Shown here one piece after another: positions 1 through 5,792 of a stretch of 9,487 nucleotides of DNA. A model generated the notes under the pieces. The model had not been told where the DNA came from, ran no database searches, and was given only the letters and a program-made list of their open reading frames with translations. Every line of letters begins with the position of its first letter. Within the stretch, counting starts at the first letter, position 1. The position numbers and the translations under genes are program-made. This DNA comes from JAAYXU01 sp050942555 (GTDB lineage Bacteria; Bacillota; Clostridia; Christensenellales; UMGS416): NCBI GenBank assembly GCA_050942555.1, contig JBMNNN010000071.1, positions 1 through 9,487 of the forward strand. The letters run 5' to 3'.

Positions 1-253
1 CTTTGACCGCATCGTGCTGAAGACGCAGGGAGATGGAACAGCCCAGCCCGAGCTCCCGGTCCCGCAGGACTCGTTGCTGGGCGTGCGCGGGACCACCCTG
101 ACGCCGCTGCGCCCGGCGGGGAAGGCCGCCTTTGACGGAAGGCGGCTGGATGTCATTTCGGCAGGGGACTTCATCGGCCCCAACGTCACGGTCCGCGTGG
201 TCGAGGCGGCAGGCGGCAGGATCGTGGTGGAGGCGGAGCAGGGGAGGGAGTAG
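1..253 (+). CDS. nfeD: NfeD-family protein, C-terminal fragment (5' end outside the window)
   Basis: The reading frame is open from the first complete codon (position 2) to the TAG at 251-253, so this is the last ~83 residues of a longer protein; the GTG at 14 is probably internal. The fragment reads as the small soluble beta-barrel (OB-fold-like) domain that ends NfeD proteins: a 'GxxGxxLTPLRPAGKA' segment, then 'FDGRRLDVISAGDFI', then 'VRVVEAAGGRIVVE'. In the family this domain follows a membrane region, sometimes with an N-terminal ClpP-like serine protease, and the gene is usually paired with a flotillin/stomatin-like gene in membrane quality control or microdomain organisation. Whether this copy has the protease part cannot be seen. 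A strong terminator starts five bases after the stop, so the gene ends its transcript. Family assignment is from motif memory, not a search. Confidence 0.78.
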   Translation, partial: FDRIVLKTQGDGTAQPELPVPQDSLLGVRGTTLTPLRPAGKAAFDGRRLDVISAGDFIGPNVTVRVVEAAGGRIVVEAEQGRE

Positions 254-257
254 GACG

Positions 258-285
258 AAAAACCGCTTTTATATAAGCGGTTTTT
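258..285 (+). terminator. Intrinsic terminator after the NfeD gene, possibly bidirectional
   Basis: A perfect 11-bp inverted repeat (AAAAACCGCTT at 258-268 and AAGCGGTTTTT at 275-285) encloses a 6-base loop and ends in five Ts. It begins five bases after the NfeD-family stop codon. The left arm starts with five As, so the same hairpin would also end in Us on the minus strand. It could therefore also stop transcripts coming from the tRNA-Arg side. Confidence 0.93.
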
Positions 286-513
286 GTATACCCAATGCTA
301 TCAAACAAGATGCAGAGGAATGAGCGCCACTGCAGGCGGCAACCCGCAAAAGGTTGGAAGTGAGCCAAAGCCGTAGCGAGCGCGTTTACAAGCGAGCAAG
401 CGGCGCGAACGTAACCTTTTGCGGGAAAGGAGCAATGCCAAAGCGCGCGGGCATTTCGGGCGGAAAGAGCAACACTCCGCCCGAAAACGAGCGGAGTGTA
501 GTCCATTGCGACG
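286..513. other. Gene-free block dense in inverted repeats, 3' of tRNA-Arg
   Basis: No credible protein gene lies here: the open frames lack ribosome binding sites and run into antisense tRNA sequence. The block has several perfect inverted repeats. A 13-bp pair (CCCGCAAAAGGTT at 343-355 with 413-425) encloses 57 bases. A 6-bp stem pairs 434-439 with 450-455. A 10-bp pair joins 454-463 to 477-486. A 9-bp pair joins 472-480 to 491-499. The last two compete for the same bases, so they are alternatives. This could be an interspersed palindromic repeat, the 3' trailer of the tRNA transcript, or an unrecognised structured RNA. It matches no RNA class I know (no SRP RNA, 6S, tmRNA or RNase P hallmarks). 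Confidence 0.6.
472..499 (-). terminator. Hairpin just downstream of tRNA-Arg, possible terminator
   Basis: Read on the minus strand, ACACTCCGC (499-491) pairs perfectly with GCGGAGTGT (480-472) across a 10-base loop and is followed by TGCTCTTT. It begins 14 bases after the CCA end of tRNA-Arg, a plausible place for a tRNA terminator. The T tract is interrupted, so termination may be partial. The competing pairing 454-463/477-486 would prevent this hairpin. Confidence 0.45.
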
Positions 514-589
514 TGGTGCGCCCGACAGGAATTGAACCTGCGGCCTTTCGGTCCGGAGCCGAACGCTCTATCCGCTGAGCTACGGGCGC
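514..589 (-). tRNA. tRNA-Arg (anticodon CCG), with encoded CCA
   Basis: A complete 76-base cloverleaf reads on the minus strand. The acceptor arm GCGCCCG (589-583) pairs with CGGGCGC (524-518). The D arm is GCTC/GAGC with an 8-base loop. The anticodon stem TTCGG/CCGAA holds the loop CTCCGGA, giving anticodon CCG (556-554), which reads the arginine codon CGG. The variable loop has five bases. The T arm is GCAGG/CCTGT (one G-U pair) with loop TTCAATT. The discriminator A and CCA (517-514) are encoded in the DNA. CGG is used freely in the neighbouring genes, so the tRNA fits local codon use. It has its own promoter. Confidence 0.97.
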
Positions 590-605
590 AAATCGTGCGT
601 GAAGC

Positions 606-634
606 ATTATACCATCTTTACGGGTAAATGAAAA
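606..634 (-). promoter_or_regulatory. Promoter of tRNA-Arg
   Basis: On the minus strand there is a perfect -10 box TATAAT (611-606). It is preceded, after exactly 17 bases, by TTTTCA (634-629), which matches four of six -35 consensus positions. Transcription should begin around 597-600, about ten bases upstream of the mature tRNA 5' end. There is no clear terminator between the membrane-protein gene and this promoter, so some tRNA may also come from read-through. Confidence 0.82.
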
Positions 635-649
635 GCATTTTTTTCGCGA

Positions 650-1192
650 TCATACCCCGGGACCAAGCGGGCGCTGGTAATAGAGGTTCTTTGACTGGTT
701 AAAGCTGTACAGGAAATAGATATAGATAATAAACCCCATGATGAGACACAGTATGCCCAACACGGGAATCAGCATGAGAACATACAGCGCGACCGAGAGA
801 GCCGCCATCACTTTCCATGCGCCAAAAAGCGGCTCGGAACGAAGATACCGGCCCGCCCGGTTTTCGATGTCCCGCACGCCCATCACGATGAGATAGCTGA
901 TAAACAGCGATATCGCCGTGGAAGCCAGGCCCAGCAGGTATGCCAGGTATCCGCCGCCGGTGAACGAAAATCCGAAGAGATCCAGCGCGTAGAGTATCGC
1001 GGTATAGATCGCCATGCCCACCGCGTAGGGCCGTGCCTTCTCGAAGCGCGGGCTTTCCTGTGCCATTTCCGCCAGGCCCCTGAGCATCAGTATATAGCCG
1101 ACGAAGTCGGGGATAAGGCCGATCCGCGACGCGTTGATATCGAGGTTGAAGTCCAGAAATATAAAGATAAGGCCGATCCAAATATTATTCAT
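650..1192 (-). CDS. Conserved-looking integral membrane protein of unknown function
   Basis: This 180-residue protein starts at ATG 1192 behind a good ribosome binding site (AGGAG, six bases upstream). I do not recognise a named family. It is very hydrophobic, with about five or six likely membrane segments near residues 4-15, 24-40, 56-75, 82-105, 127-147 and 148-164, and no cleavable signal peptide. The N-terminal stretch 'LDINASRIGLIPDFVGYIL' (around residues 17-35) has the Asp, Pro-Asp-Phe and Gly-Tyr pattern that I recall from uncharacterised small membrane proteins of Bacillota. A charged loop at about 106-126 separates the two halves. Nothing in the sequence suggests a substrate. The gene is transcribed divergently from hisS and probably alone; the next feature on its strand is tRNA-Arg. 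The coding call is firm; the function is unknown. Confidence 0.85.
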   Translation of the reverse strand: MNNIWIGLIFIFLDFNLDINASRIGLIPDFVGYILMLRGLAEMAQESPRFEKARPYAVGMAIYTAILYALDLFGFSFTGGGYLAYLLGLASTAISLFISYLIVMGVRDIENRAGRYLRSEPLFGAWKVMAALSVALYVLMLIPVLGILCLIMGFIIYIYFLYSFNQSKNLYYQRPLGPGV

Positions 1193-1216
1193 CGCGGACT
1201 CCTCTCTGTCACAGCT

Positions 1217-1245
1217 ATCCTAGCATGCGCGGGCGCGTTCCGCAA
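1217..1245 (-). promoter_or_regulatory. Probable promoter of the membrane-protein gene
   Basis: On the minus strand the -10 candidate TAGGAT (1222-1217) is preceded by TGC, making an extended -10 (TGnTAGGAT). After a 17-base spacer lies TTGCGG (1245-1240), a weak -35 with three of six consensus positions. The position gives a short leader ending at the AGGAG ribosome binding site of the membrane gene. Confidence 0.5.
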
Positions 1246-1337
1246 GGCGCTGTTTTGGACGAGAAAGCAGACACCAAGCTTGGATTTGGATGATAACAGA
1301 GGCAGTCAGCTTAAGTATGGTGCCGGGCAGGCTCTGG

Positions 1338-1366
1338 TTGACAGCCGGGTACCGGATTTGTATAAT
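1338..1366 (+). promoter_or_regulatory. Fully consensus housekeeping promoter of the hisS operon
   Basis: TTGACA (1338-1343) and TATAAT (1361-1366) are both perfect and separated by the ideal 17 bases. Transcription should start near 1373, giving a leader of roughly 105 bases before hisS. Such a strong promoter fits a tRNA-synthetase operon and leaves room for control in the leader. Confidence 0.93.
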
Positions 1367-1390
1367 GGAAAAGCTTAATAGTCCGCGTAT

Positions 1391-1443
1391 CCGCCCCGTC
1401 CGCCATCGGTCGGCGGCGTTTATTCTATTATAAAACCGATGGC
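1391..1443 (+). promoter_or_regulatory. Two mutually exclusive hairpins in the hisS leader (possible attenuator)
   Basis: Hairpin A pairs GCCATCGGT (1402-1410) perfectly with ACCGATGGC (1435-1443) across 24 bases. Hairpin B pairs CCGCC (1400-1404) with GGCGG (1412-1416) around a 7-base loop; it can be extended by CG/CG with one bulged T and is followed by a U-rich stretch (TTTATTCTATT). A and B share bases 1402-1410, so only one can form at a time. A second CCGCC at 1391-1395 could also pair with 1412-1416. That is the geometry of a terminator/antiterminator pair, but hairpin B is short and its U tract imperfect. No T-box signature (AGGGTGGNACCGCG-like) is present, and no histidine-rich leader peptide was found. 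Confidence 0.4.
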
Positions 1444-1477
1444 AGCAACAAACGATAGCGGAGAAGGAGGTCGCCCC

Positions 1478-2758
1478 ATGCTCATCACAAAAGCGCCCAA
1501 AGGTACGCAGGATCTGCTTCCCGAGGAGATTCACCGCTGGCATTTCATCGAGGACGCCATGCGCACTGTCTGCGCGCTCTTCGGTTACCGGGAGGTGCGG
1601 GTGCCTACGTTCGAGCATACCGAGCTTTTTACGCGCAGCGTGGGCGACACGACCGATATCGTGCAGAAGGAAATGTATACGTTTATCGACAAGGGCGGAC
1701 GCAGCGTGACGCTTAAGCCCGAAGGAACCGCCGGAGTGGCGCGCGCCTTCGTCGAGCACAGCCTGTACGCAAAACCGCTGCCCCAGAAGATGTATTATCT
1801 GTACTCGCCGGTATTCCGCTACGAGCGGCCCCAGGCGGGGCGCTTAAGGGAGCACCATCAGTTCGGCGTAGAGGTCTTTGGCGCCGCGTCGCCCACTGCC
1901 GACGCCGAAGTGATCGCGCTGGCCCTTCATGTGCTGTCCCGGCTGGGGCTGGGGAAGATGCATGTGCACATCAACAGCATCGGCTGCCCCGAATGCCGTC
2001 CCGGGTACCAGCATAGGCTCCGCGCATACTACGGCGATCACAGGCAGCAGATGTGCCCTGTTTGCAGCGAGCGGTACGAACGTAACCCGCTGCGGCTCCT
2101 GGACTGCAAGGTCGAGGGATGCCGCGCGCTGGTCGACGGCGCGCCCAGCGTGCTGGACAGCCTGTGCGAGGGCTGCGCCGATCATTTCGGGCGGCTGAAG
2201 GAATACCTTAGAACGCTTAAAATCGATTATATCGTGGACCCGCGCATCGTGCGGGGACTTGATTACTATACGCGGACGGTTTTCGAGATCATCGCCACCG
2301 AGATCGGCGCGCAGAGCACCGTATGCGGCGGCGGGCGCTACGACGGCCTGATATCCGATGTGGGCGGTCCGCCCACGCCGGGCATTGGCTTTGGCATGGG
2401 CATGGAGCGGCTGCTCATTCTCATGGAAAAGCGGGGTGTGGAAGCGCCCGATCCTGGGAGCCTGGACGTATTCGTCGTGGCGCTGGGAGAGCCGGCCCGC
2501 CGGGAAGCCGTCGGGCTCGTGGGCGCGCTTCGCGAGGCGGGGATCCGCGCCGATCTCGACCACGCGGAGCGCAGCGCGAAAGCGCAGTTCCGGTTCGCCG
2601 ACCGGCTCGGGTGCCGGTTTACGCTGGTCATCGGCGACGAAGAGCTGTCCGCGGGCACGGTGCTGCTGCGGGAAATGGCGCGCAGCACGCAGCAGAGCGT
2701 TCCGGCAGACGCGATCATCAATACCCTCAGAAAAGCGTTGGAGGAGCCCAATGAGTGA
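1478..2758 (+). CDS. hisS: Histidyl-tRNA synthetase
   Basis: HisRS activates histidine with ATP and charges tRNA-His in the cytosol. The start chosen is ATG 1478, seven bases after a perfect AAGGAGG (1464-1470); the in-frame ATG at 1439 has no ribosome binding site and falls in the leader hairpin. The 426-residue product is the normal family length. The class II core is complete: motif 2 with FRYE (113-116), the HisRS-specific histidine-binding loop GLDYYTRTVFE (260-270), GGGRYDGL (284-291) and motif 3 GFGMGMERL (304-312). The C-terminal anticodon-binding domain (about 330-420) is present, which argues for a true HisRS rather than the HisZ paralogue. An insertion in the catalytic domain carries eight cysteines in four pairs (C170/C173, C193/C196, C210/C215, C230/C233), suggesting bound metal; I recall similar cysteines in clostridial relatives. 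It is the first gene of the operon and overlaps aspS by eight bases. Confidence 0.97.
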   Translation: MLITKAPKGTQDLLPEEIHRWHFIEDAMRTVCALFGYREVRVPTFEHTELFTRSVGDTTDIVQKEMYTFIDKGGRSVTLKPEGTAGVARAFVEHSLYAKPLPQKMYYLYSPVFRYERPQAGRLREHHQFGVEVFGAASPTADAEVIALALHVLSRLGLGKMHVHINSIGCPECRPGYQHRLRAYYGDHRQQMCPVCSERYERNPLRLLDCKVEGCRALVDGAPSVLDSLCEGCADHFGRLKEYLRTLKIDYIVDPRIVRGLDYYTRTVFEIIATEIGAQSTVCGGGRYDGLISDVGGPPTPGIGFGMGMERLLILMEKRGVEAPDPGSLDVFVVALGEPARREAVGLVGALREAGIRADLDHAERSAKAQFRFADRLGCRFTLVIGDEELSAGTVLLREMARSTQQSVPADAIINTLRKALEEPNE

Positions 2759-4553
2759 GCATCCGGAAACCTGGAAGCGAACCGGCCTGTGTGCCGAATA
2801 CGGATTGAAGGACGCGGGCGCACAGGTCACGCTGATGGGATGGGTCCACAGGCTGCGCGACCTGGGAAGCCTTCTGTTTATCTGGCTGCGGGACCGCAGC
2901 GGCATCATGCAGGTGGTGTTCGACCAGTCCCGCGACGCGGCGCTCTTCGCGCAGGCGGAGTCATTGCGCAGCGAGTACGTCATCGCGGTGCGCGGACAGG
3001 TCGCGGCTCGGTCGGCCGAGAACGTCAATGCGGAGCTCGCGACGGGAGCTGTCGAGGTAATCGCCCGGGAGCTTGTCATACTGAACGAGTCCGACACGCC
3101 GCCCTTCGCGATAGGCGACGAAAAGGTCGCCGAAGCGCTGCGGCTCCGGTACCGGTATCTGGATCTGCGGCGGCCCGCGCTCCAGTCGCTGATCGAGATG
3201 AAGCATGCGGTGACCCGCGCGGTGCGGGAGTTCCTGGACGCAGAGGGGTTCCTCGACATAGAAACCCCGATACTGACCCGCAGCACGCCCGAGGGCGCGC
3301 GGGACTATCTGGTGCCAAGCCGCGTGCATCCCGGCTCATTCTACGCGCTGCCCCAGTCTCCGCAGCTTTTTAAGCAGCTTCTGATGGCGGCGGGATTCGA
3401 CCGGTACTACCAGATCGCCAAGTGCTTCCGGGACGAGGATCTGCGCGCCGACCGCCAGCCCGAGTTCACGCAGATCGATATGGAGCTCTCCTTCGTCACC
3501 GAGGACGACGTGATAGCGCTCAACGAGTCGCTGCTGCGCCATGTTTTCCGCACGGTGCTGGACCGGGAGGTTCCCGAGCGGTTCCCGCGGCTTACTTATG
3601 AGCAGGCGATGGCGCGCTACGGCTCCGACAAGCCCGACACCCGGTTCGGACTGGAGCTCACCGATTTGAGCGATGCGGCGGCTGGATGCGGATTCCGCGT
3701 GTTCGCTGATACGGTCGAAAAGGGCGGCGCGGTGTGCGCGCTGACCGTGCCCGGGGAGCTCGGCTCCTTCTCGAGAAGGCAGGTCGACGAGCTGGGCGAG
3801 ATCGTCAGGACATACGGAGCGCACGGGCTGGCGACGCTGATCGTCGAGGAGGACGGCGCACGCTCTCCGATCGCGAAATTCCTGACCGCCGACGAGACGG
3901 CGCGCATCACCGCGGCCTGCCGTGCGTCGGCAGGGGACACCGTGTTCATCGTGGCCGACGAGCGGCGCGTCGCGCAGACGGCGCTGGGGCAGCTCCGGCT
4001 GGAGCTGGGCCGCCGCCTGAACCTCATAGACCCCGGCAGGTTTGATTTCCTTTGGGTCACGCATTTTCCGATGTTCGAGTACAGCGCCGAAGAAGGGCGG
4101 TACGTGGCGATGCACCATCCGTTCACCGCGCCGCTCGACGAGGATATGCCGCTGCTGGCCGCCGAACCCGGGCGGGTGCGGGCCAGGGCCTACGACATCG
4201 TGCTCAACGGCAGCGAGATCGGCGGGGGCAGCATCCGCATACACCGCCGGGACGTGCAGCAGCGGGTTTTCGCGGCGCTGGGAATCAGCGAGCGCGAGGC
4301 CATGGAGCGGTTCGGGTTTCTGCTGACGGCGTTCCGGTACGGCGCCCCGCCCCACGGCGGGCTGGCCTACGGGCTTGACAGGCTCGTGATGCTGATGTCG
4401 GGCCGGGATTCGATCCGCGACGCGATCGCATTCCCGAAGGTTCAGAGCGCGTCGTGTCTCATGACCGACGCGCCGGGGCCGGTCGATCCGCGCCAGCTTG
4501 CCGAGCTGTCGATCGCGGTGGCCGCGCAGGGCGGCGCCAAAGACGATGCATGA
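2751..4553 (+). CDS. aspS: Aspartyl-tRNA synthetase
   Basis: AspRS charges tRNA-Asp. Its ATG at 2751 lies within the end of hisS (ATGAGTGA, eight-base overlap), four bases after GAGGAG, so translation is probably coupled. The 600-residue product has the bacterial layout: an N-terminal OB-fold anticodon domain (about 1-110), the class II catalytic core with 'YRYLDLRR' (134-141), 'STPEGARDYLVPSR' (178-191), motif 2 'FRDEDLRADRQPEF' (226-239), the bacterial GAD insertion (about 295-420), and motif 3 'GLAYGLDRL' (537-545). In the OB domain the motif is RDLGS with Leu38. Leucine there is typical of discriminating AspRS, while non-discriminating enzymes usually carry His. This enzyme is therefore more likely to charge only tRNA-Asp (inference). 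The longer in-frame extension upstream is just the overlap with hisS. Confidence 0.97.
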   Translation: MSEHPETWKRTGLCAEYGLKDAGAQVTLMGWVHRLRDLGSLLFIWLRDRSGIMQVVFDQSRDAALFAQAESLRSEYVIAVRGQVAARSAENVNAELATGAVEVIARELVILNESDTPPFAIGDEKVAEALRLRYRYLDLRRPALQSLIEMKHAVTRAVREFLDAEGFLDIETPILTRSTPEGARDYLVPSRVHPGSFYALPQSPQLFKQLLMAAGFDRYYQIAKCFRDEDLRADRQPEFTQIDMELSFVTEDDVIALNESLLRHVFRTVLDREVPERFPRLTYEQAMARYGSDKPDTRFGLELTDLSDAAAGCGFRVFADTVEKGGAVCALTVPGELGSFSRRQVDELGEIVRTYGAHGLATLIVEEDGARSPIAKFLTADETARITAACRASAGDTVFIVADERRVAQTALGQLRLELGRRLNLIDPGRFDFLWVTHFPMFEYSAEEGRYVAMHHPFTAPLDEDMPLLAAEPGRVRARAYDIVLNGSEIGGGSIRIHRRDVQQRVFAALGISEREAMERFGFLLTAFRYGAPPHGGLAYGLDRLVMLMSGRDSIRDAIAFPKVQSASCLMTDAPGPVDPRQLAELSIAVAAQGGAKDDA

Positions 4554-5268
4554 CGCTTTTGAGCGCTTCGCGCTGCTGGTGGGAAGCGACGCGGCCTCCC
4601 GTGTGGCCCGCAGCCATGTGACGGTGGTGGGGCTGGGCGGCGTAGGAGGGCAGGCCGCGGAGGCGCTGGTCCGATGCGGCGTGGGCACGCTGACGCTCAT
4701 AGACGGCGACACCGTCCAGATGAGCAATATCAACCGGCAGATCATCGCCAGCACCCGGACGCTGGGCCGCCTTAAGGCTGAGGTGATGGCGGAGCGGCTG
4801 CTCTCCATCAACCCGGATCTTGCGGTGCGCGCCGTCGCCCGCTATATCACGCCCGAAACCGTGGACGCAGCCTTGAGCGAGCCGACTGATTACGTCGCGG
4901 ACGCGATCGACGACATGAATGCGAAAATAGCGCTGATCGCGGCCTGCTGGGAGCGGGGCATACCCATCGTCTCATCGGCGGGCGCGGCGCGCCGCCTGGA
5001 TCCGACACAGCTTGCGTGCGTCGATCTGTTCAGCACACAGTATGACCCGATGGCCCGGCGGATGCGTAGAAGGCTGCGTGAGCTGGGAGTCACCGCGCTG
5101 GACGTCGTGTGCTCGAGAGAGCAGCCGGTACCGACGCGGCTCGACCCCCGGCAAAATAAGCATATCGGCGGCAGCGCGGTATTTGTGACCGCCACAGCCG
5201 GGCTGCTGCTTGCCCGCCATGTCGTGATGCGTCTTGCCGCAGCAGGAGGAGAGCCCGATGCCCCGTGA
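4546..5268 (+). CDS. tcdA: tRNA threonylcarbamoyladenosine (t6A37) dehydratase, TcdA/YrvM type
   Basis: TcdA is an E1-like enzyme that uses ATP to cyclise t6A at position 37 of ANN-decoding tRNAs into ct6A. The 240-residue protein has the ThiF/MoeB Rossmann fold: VVGLGGVG (27-34), the acidic LIDGDTV (51-57), NINRQ (61-65) that contacts ATP in this family, K78 in a LKAEVMAERL helix, and DAIDD (119-123). 'SSAGAARRLDPTQL' (143-156) and the closing 'FVTATAGLLLARHVV' match TcdA rather than ThiF or MoeB. No CxxC zinc pairs are visible, again unlike MoeB/ThiF. It starts at ATG 4546 inside the end of aspS (ATGCATGA, eight-base overlap) without a clear ribosome binding site, suggesting coupling. Bacillus has yrvM at the same place after aspS. 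E. coli TcdA is somewhat longer (about 268 residues). Confidence 0.93.
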   Translation: MHDAFERFALLVGSDAASRVARSHVTVVGLGGVGGQAAEALVRCGVGTLTLIDGDTVQMSNINRQIIASTRTLGRLKAEVMAERLLSINPDLAVRAVARYITPETVDAALSEPTDYVADAIDDMNAKIALIAACWERGIPIVSSAGAARRLDPTQLACVDLFSTQYDPMARRMRRRLRELGVTALDVVCSREQPVPTRLDPRQNKHIGGSAVFVTATAGLLLARHVVMRLAAAGGEPDAP

Positions 5269-5704
5269 GATCGGTACGGTCGTACGCGTCGAGGGACGCG
5301 CCGCGACCGTTCATTTCAATCGAAGAAGCGCCTGCGAGCGATGCGGCGCGTGCGGCATGCTCAAAAACCAGGGCGTCATGGAGCTTACCGTGAACGTTCC
5401 CTTTGACGTCGAGCCCGGGGACAGGGTCGCGCTGACCATGGATGATTCGTATTTCCTGCTGTCGACGCTGCTCCTCTATGGCCTGCCGCTCGCAGCGCTC
5501 GTTGCCGGGGTGGTGGCGGGCGTGATGCTGGGCGCGCGCCTTTTTCCGGGGCGCGATCCTGAGCTTGTGGGAGCGGTGACGGGTATCGCCGCGGCTGCGG
5601 CAAGCTATCTCGCGCTGCGATTGTTCGGGGCGCGGTTCGCGGCACTGCGCCGGAGCAGGATGAGCCTCGAGAAAGTCGAGCCCGGCACGGAAAATGACGA
5701 ATAA
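5258..5704 (+). CDS. rseC: RseC/MucC-family membrane protein with CxxCxxC motif
   Basis: The start is ATG 5258, seven bases after AGGAGGA (5244-5250). The gene overlaps tcdA by 11 bases. The 148-residue protein begins with a small beta-rich domain ('EIGTVVRVEGRAATVHF') and the cysteine motif C26-x2-C29-x2-C32 in 'SACERCGACG'. It then has a typical 'VEPGDRVAL' segment, two membrane helices (about 66-93 and 102-124) and a charged tail. This order is that of the RseC/MucC family (SoxR-reducing system protein RseC). In Proteobacteria the family is linked to the Rnf-like complex that reduces SoxR and to sigma-E control. Its role in Clostridia is not settled, and no Rnf, SoxR or sigma-E gene is in view. 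The cysteines could bind metal or an Fe-S cluster or be redox active (inference). It is the last gene of the hisS operon by overlap. Confidence 0.83.
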   Translation: MPREIGTVVRVEGRAATVHFNRRSACERCGACGMLKNQGVMELTVNVPFDVEPGDRVALTMDDSYFLLSTLLLYGLPLAALVAGVVAGVMLGARLFPGRDPELVGAVTGIAAAAASYLALRLFGARFAALRRSRMSLEKVEPGTENDE

Positions 5705-5708
5705 TTTC

Positions 5709-5737
5709 TTGCCAAACATCTGATATTGCCGTATAAT
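5709..5737 (+). promoter_or_regulatory. Promoter of glyA
   Basis: TTGCCA (5709-5714, five of six consensus positions) and a perfect TATAAT (5732-5737) are separated by 17 bases, directly after the rseC stop codon. The leader before glyA is about 50 bases and shows no riboswitch-like structure. No terminator lies between rseC and this promoter, so glyA may also receive read-through from the hisS operon. Confidence 0.88.
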
Positions 5738-5792
5738 GGGGTAAAATCCGAACGAAATTATTAAAATTTAGAATATTGTTAGGAGTGCTACC

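Noticed and set aside
186..506. Minus-strand frame of 106 codons across the inverted-repeat block and the NfeD terminator
   Set aside because: It crosses a terminator hairpin and the end of the NfeD gene and has no credible ribosome binding site. Its product looks like translated repeat DNA.
354..578. Plus-strand frame whose end reads 'RPTGIEPAAFRSGAERSI'
   Set aside because: This is the antisense translation of the tRNA-Arg gene, a common spurious protein in databases. It has no independent support.
1272..1281. Perfect palindrome CCAAGCTTGG between the divergent promoters
   Set aside because: A single 10-base palindrome with no repeat partner and no clear relation to either promoter is weak evidence for an operator.
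1439..1477. Upstream in-frame ATG adding 13 residues to HisRS
   Set aside because: There is no ribosome binding site before it, and it lies in a predicted leader hairpin. ATG 1478 has a perfect AAGGAGG and gives the usual HisRS N terminus.
1367..1477. T-box riboswitch before hisS
   Set aside because: The conserved T-box sequence and a classical specifier hairpin are not visible in the ~105-base leader, which is also shorter than most T-boxes. A covariance-model search would be needed to exclude a divergent one.
1844..3286. Long minus-strand open frame (480 codons) opposite hisS and aspS
   Set aside because: It is antisense to two unmistakable synthetase genes, its product is low-complexity and Arg/Ser/Ala-rich, and it matches no family. 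Long shadow frames are expected in GC-rich coding DNA.
3336..4811. Long minus-strand open frame (491 codons) opposite aspS and tcdA
   Set aside because: It runs antisense across two overlapping real genes, with no recognisable domain and no ribosome binding site. It is a shadow of codon bias.
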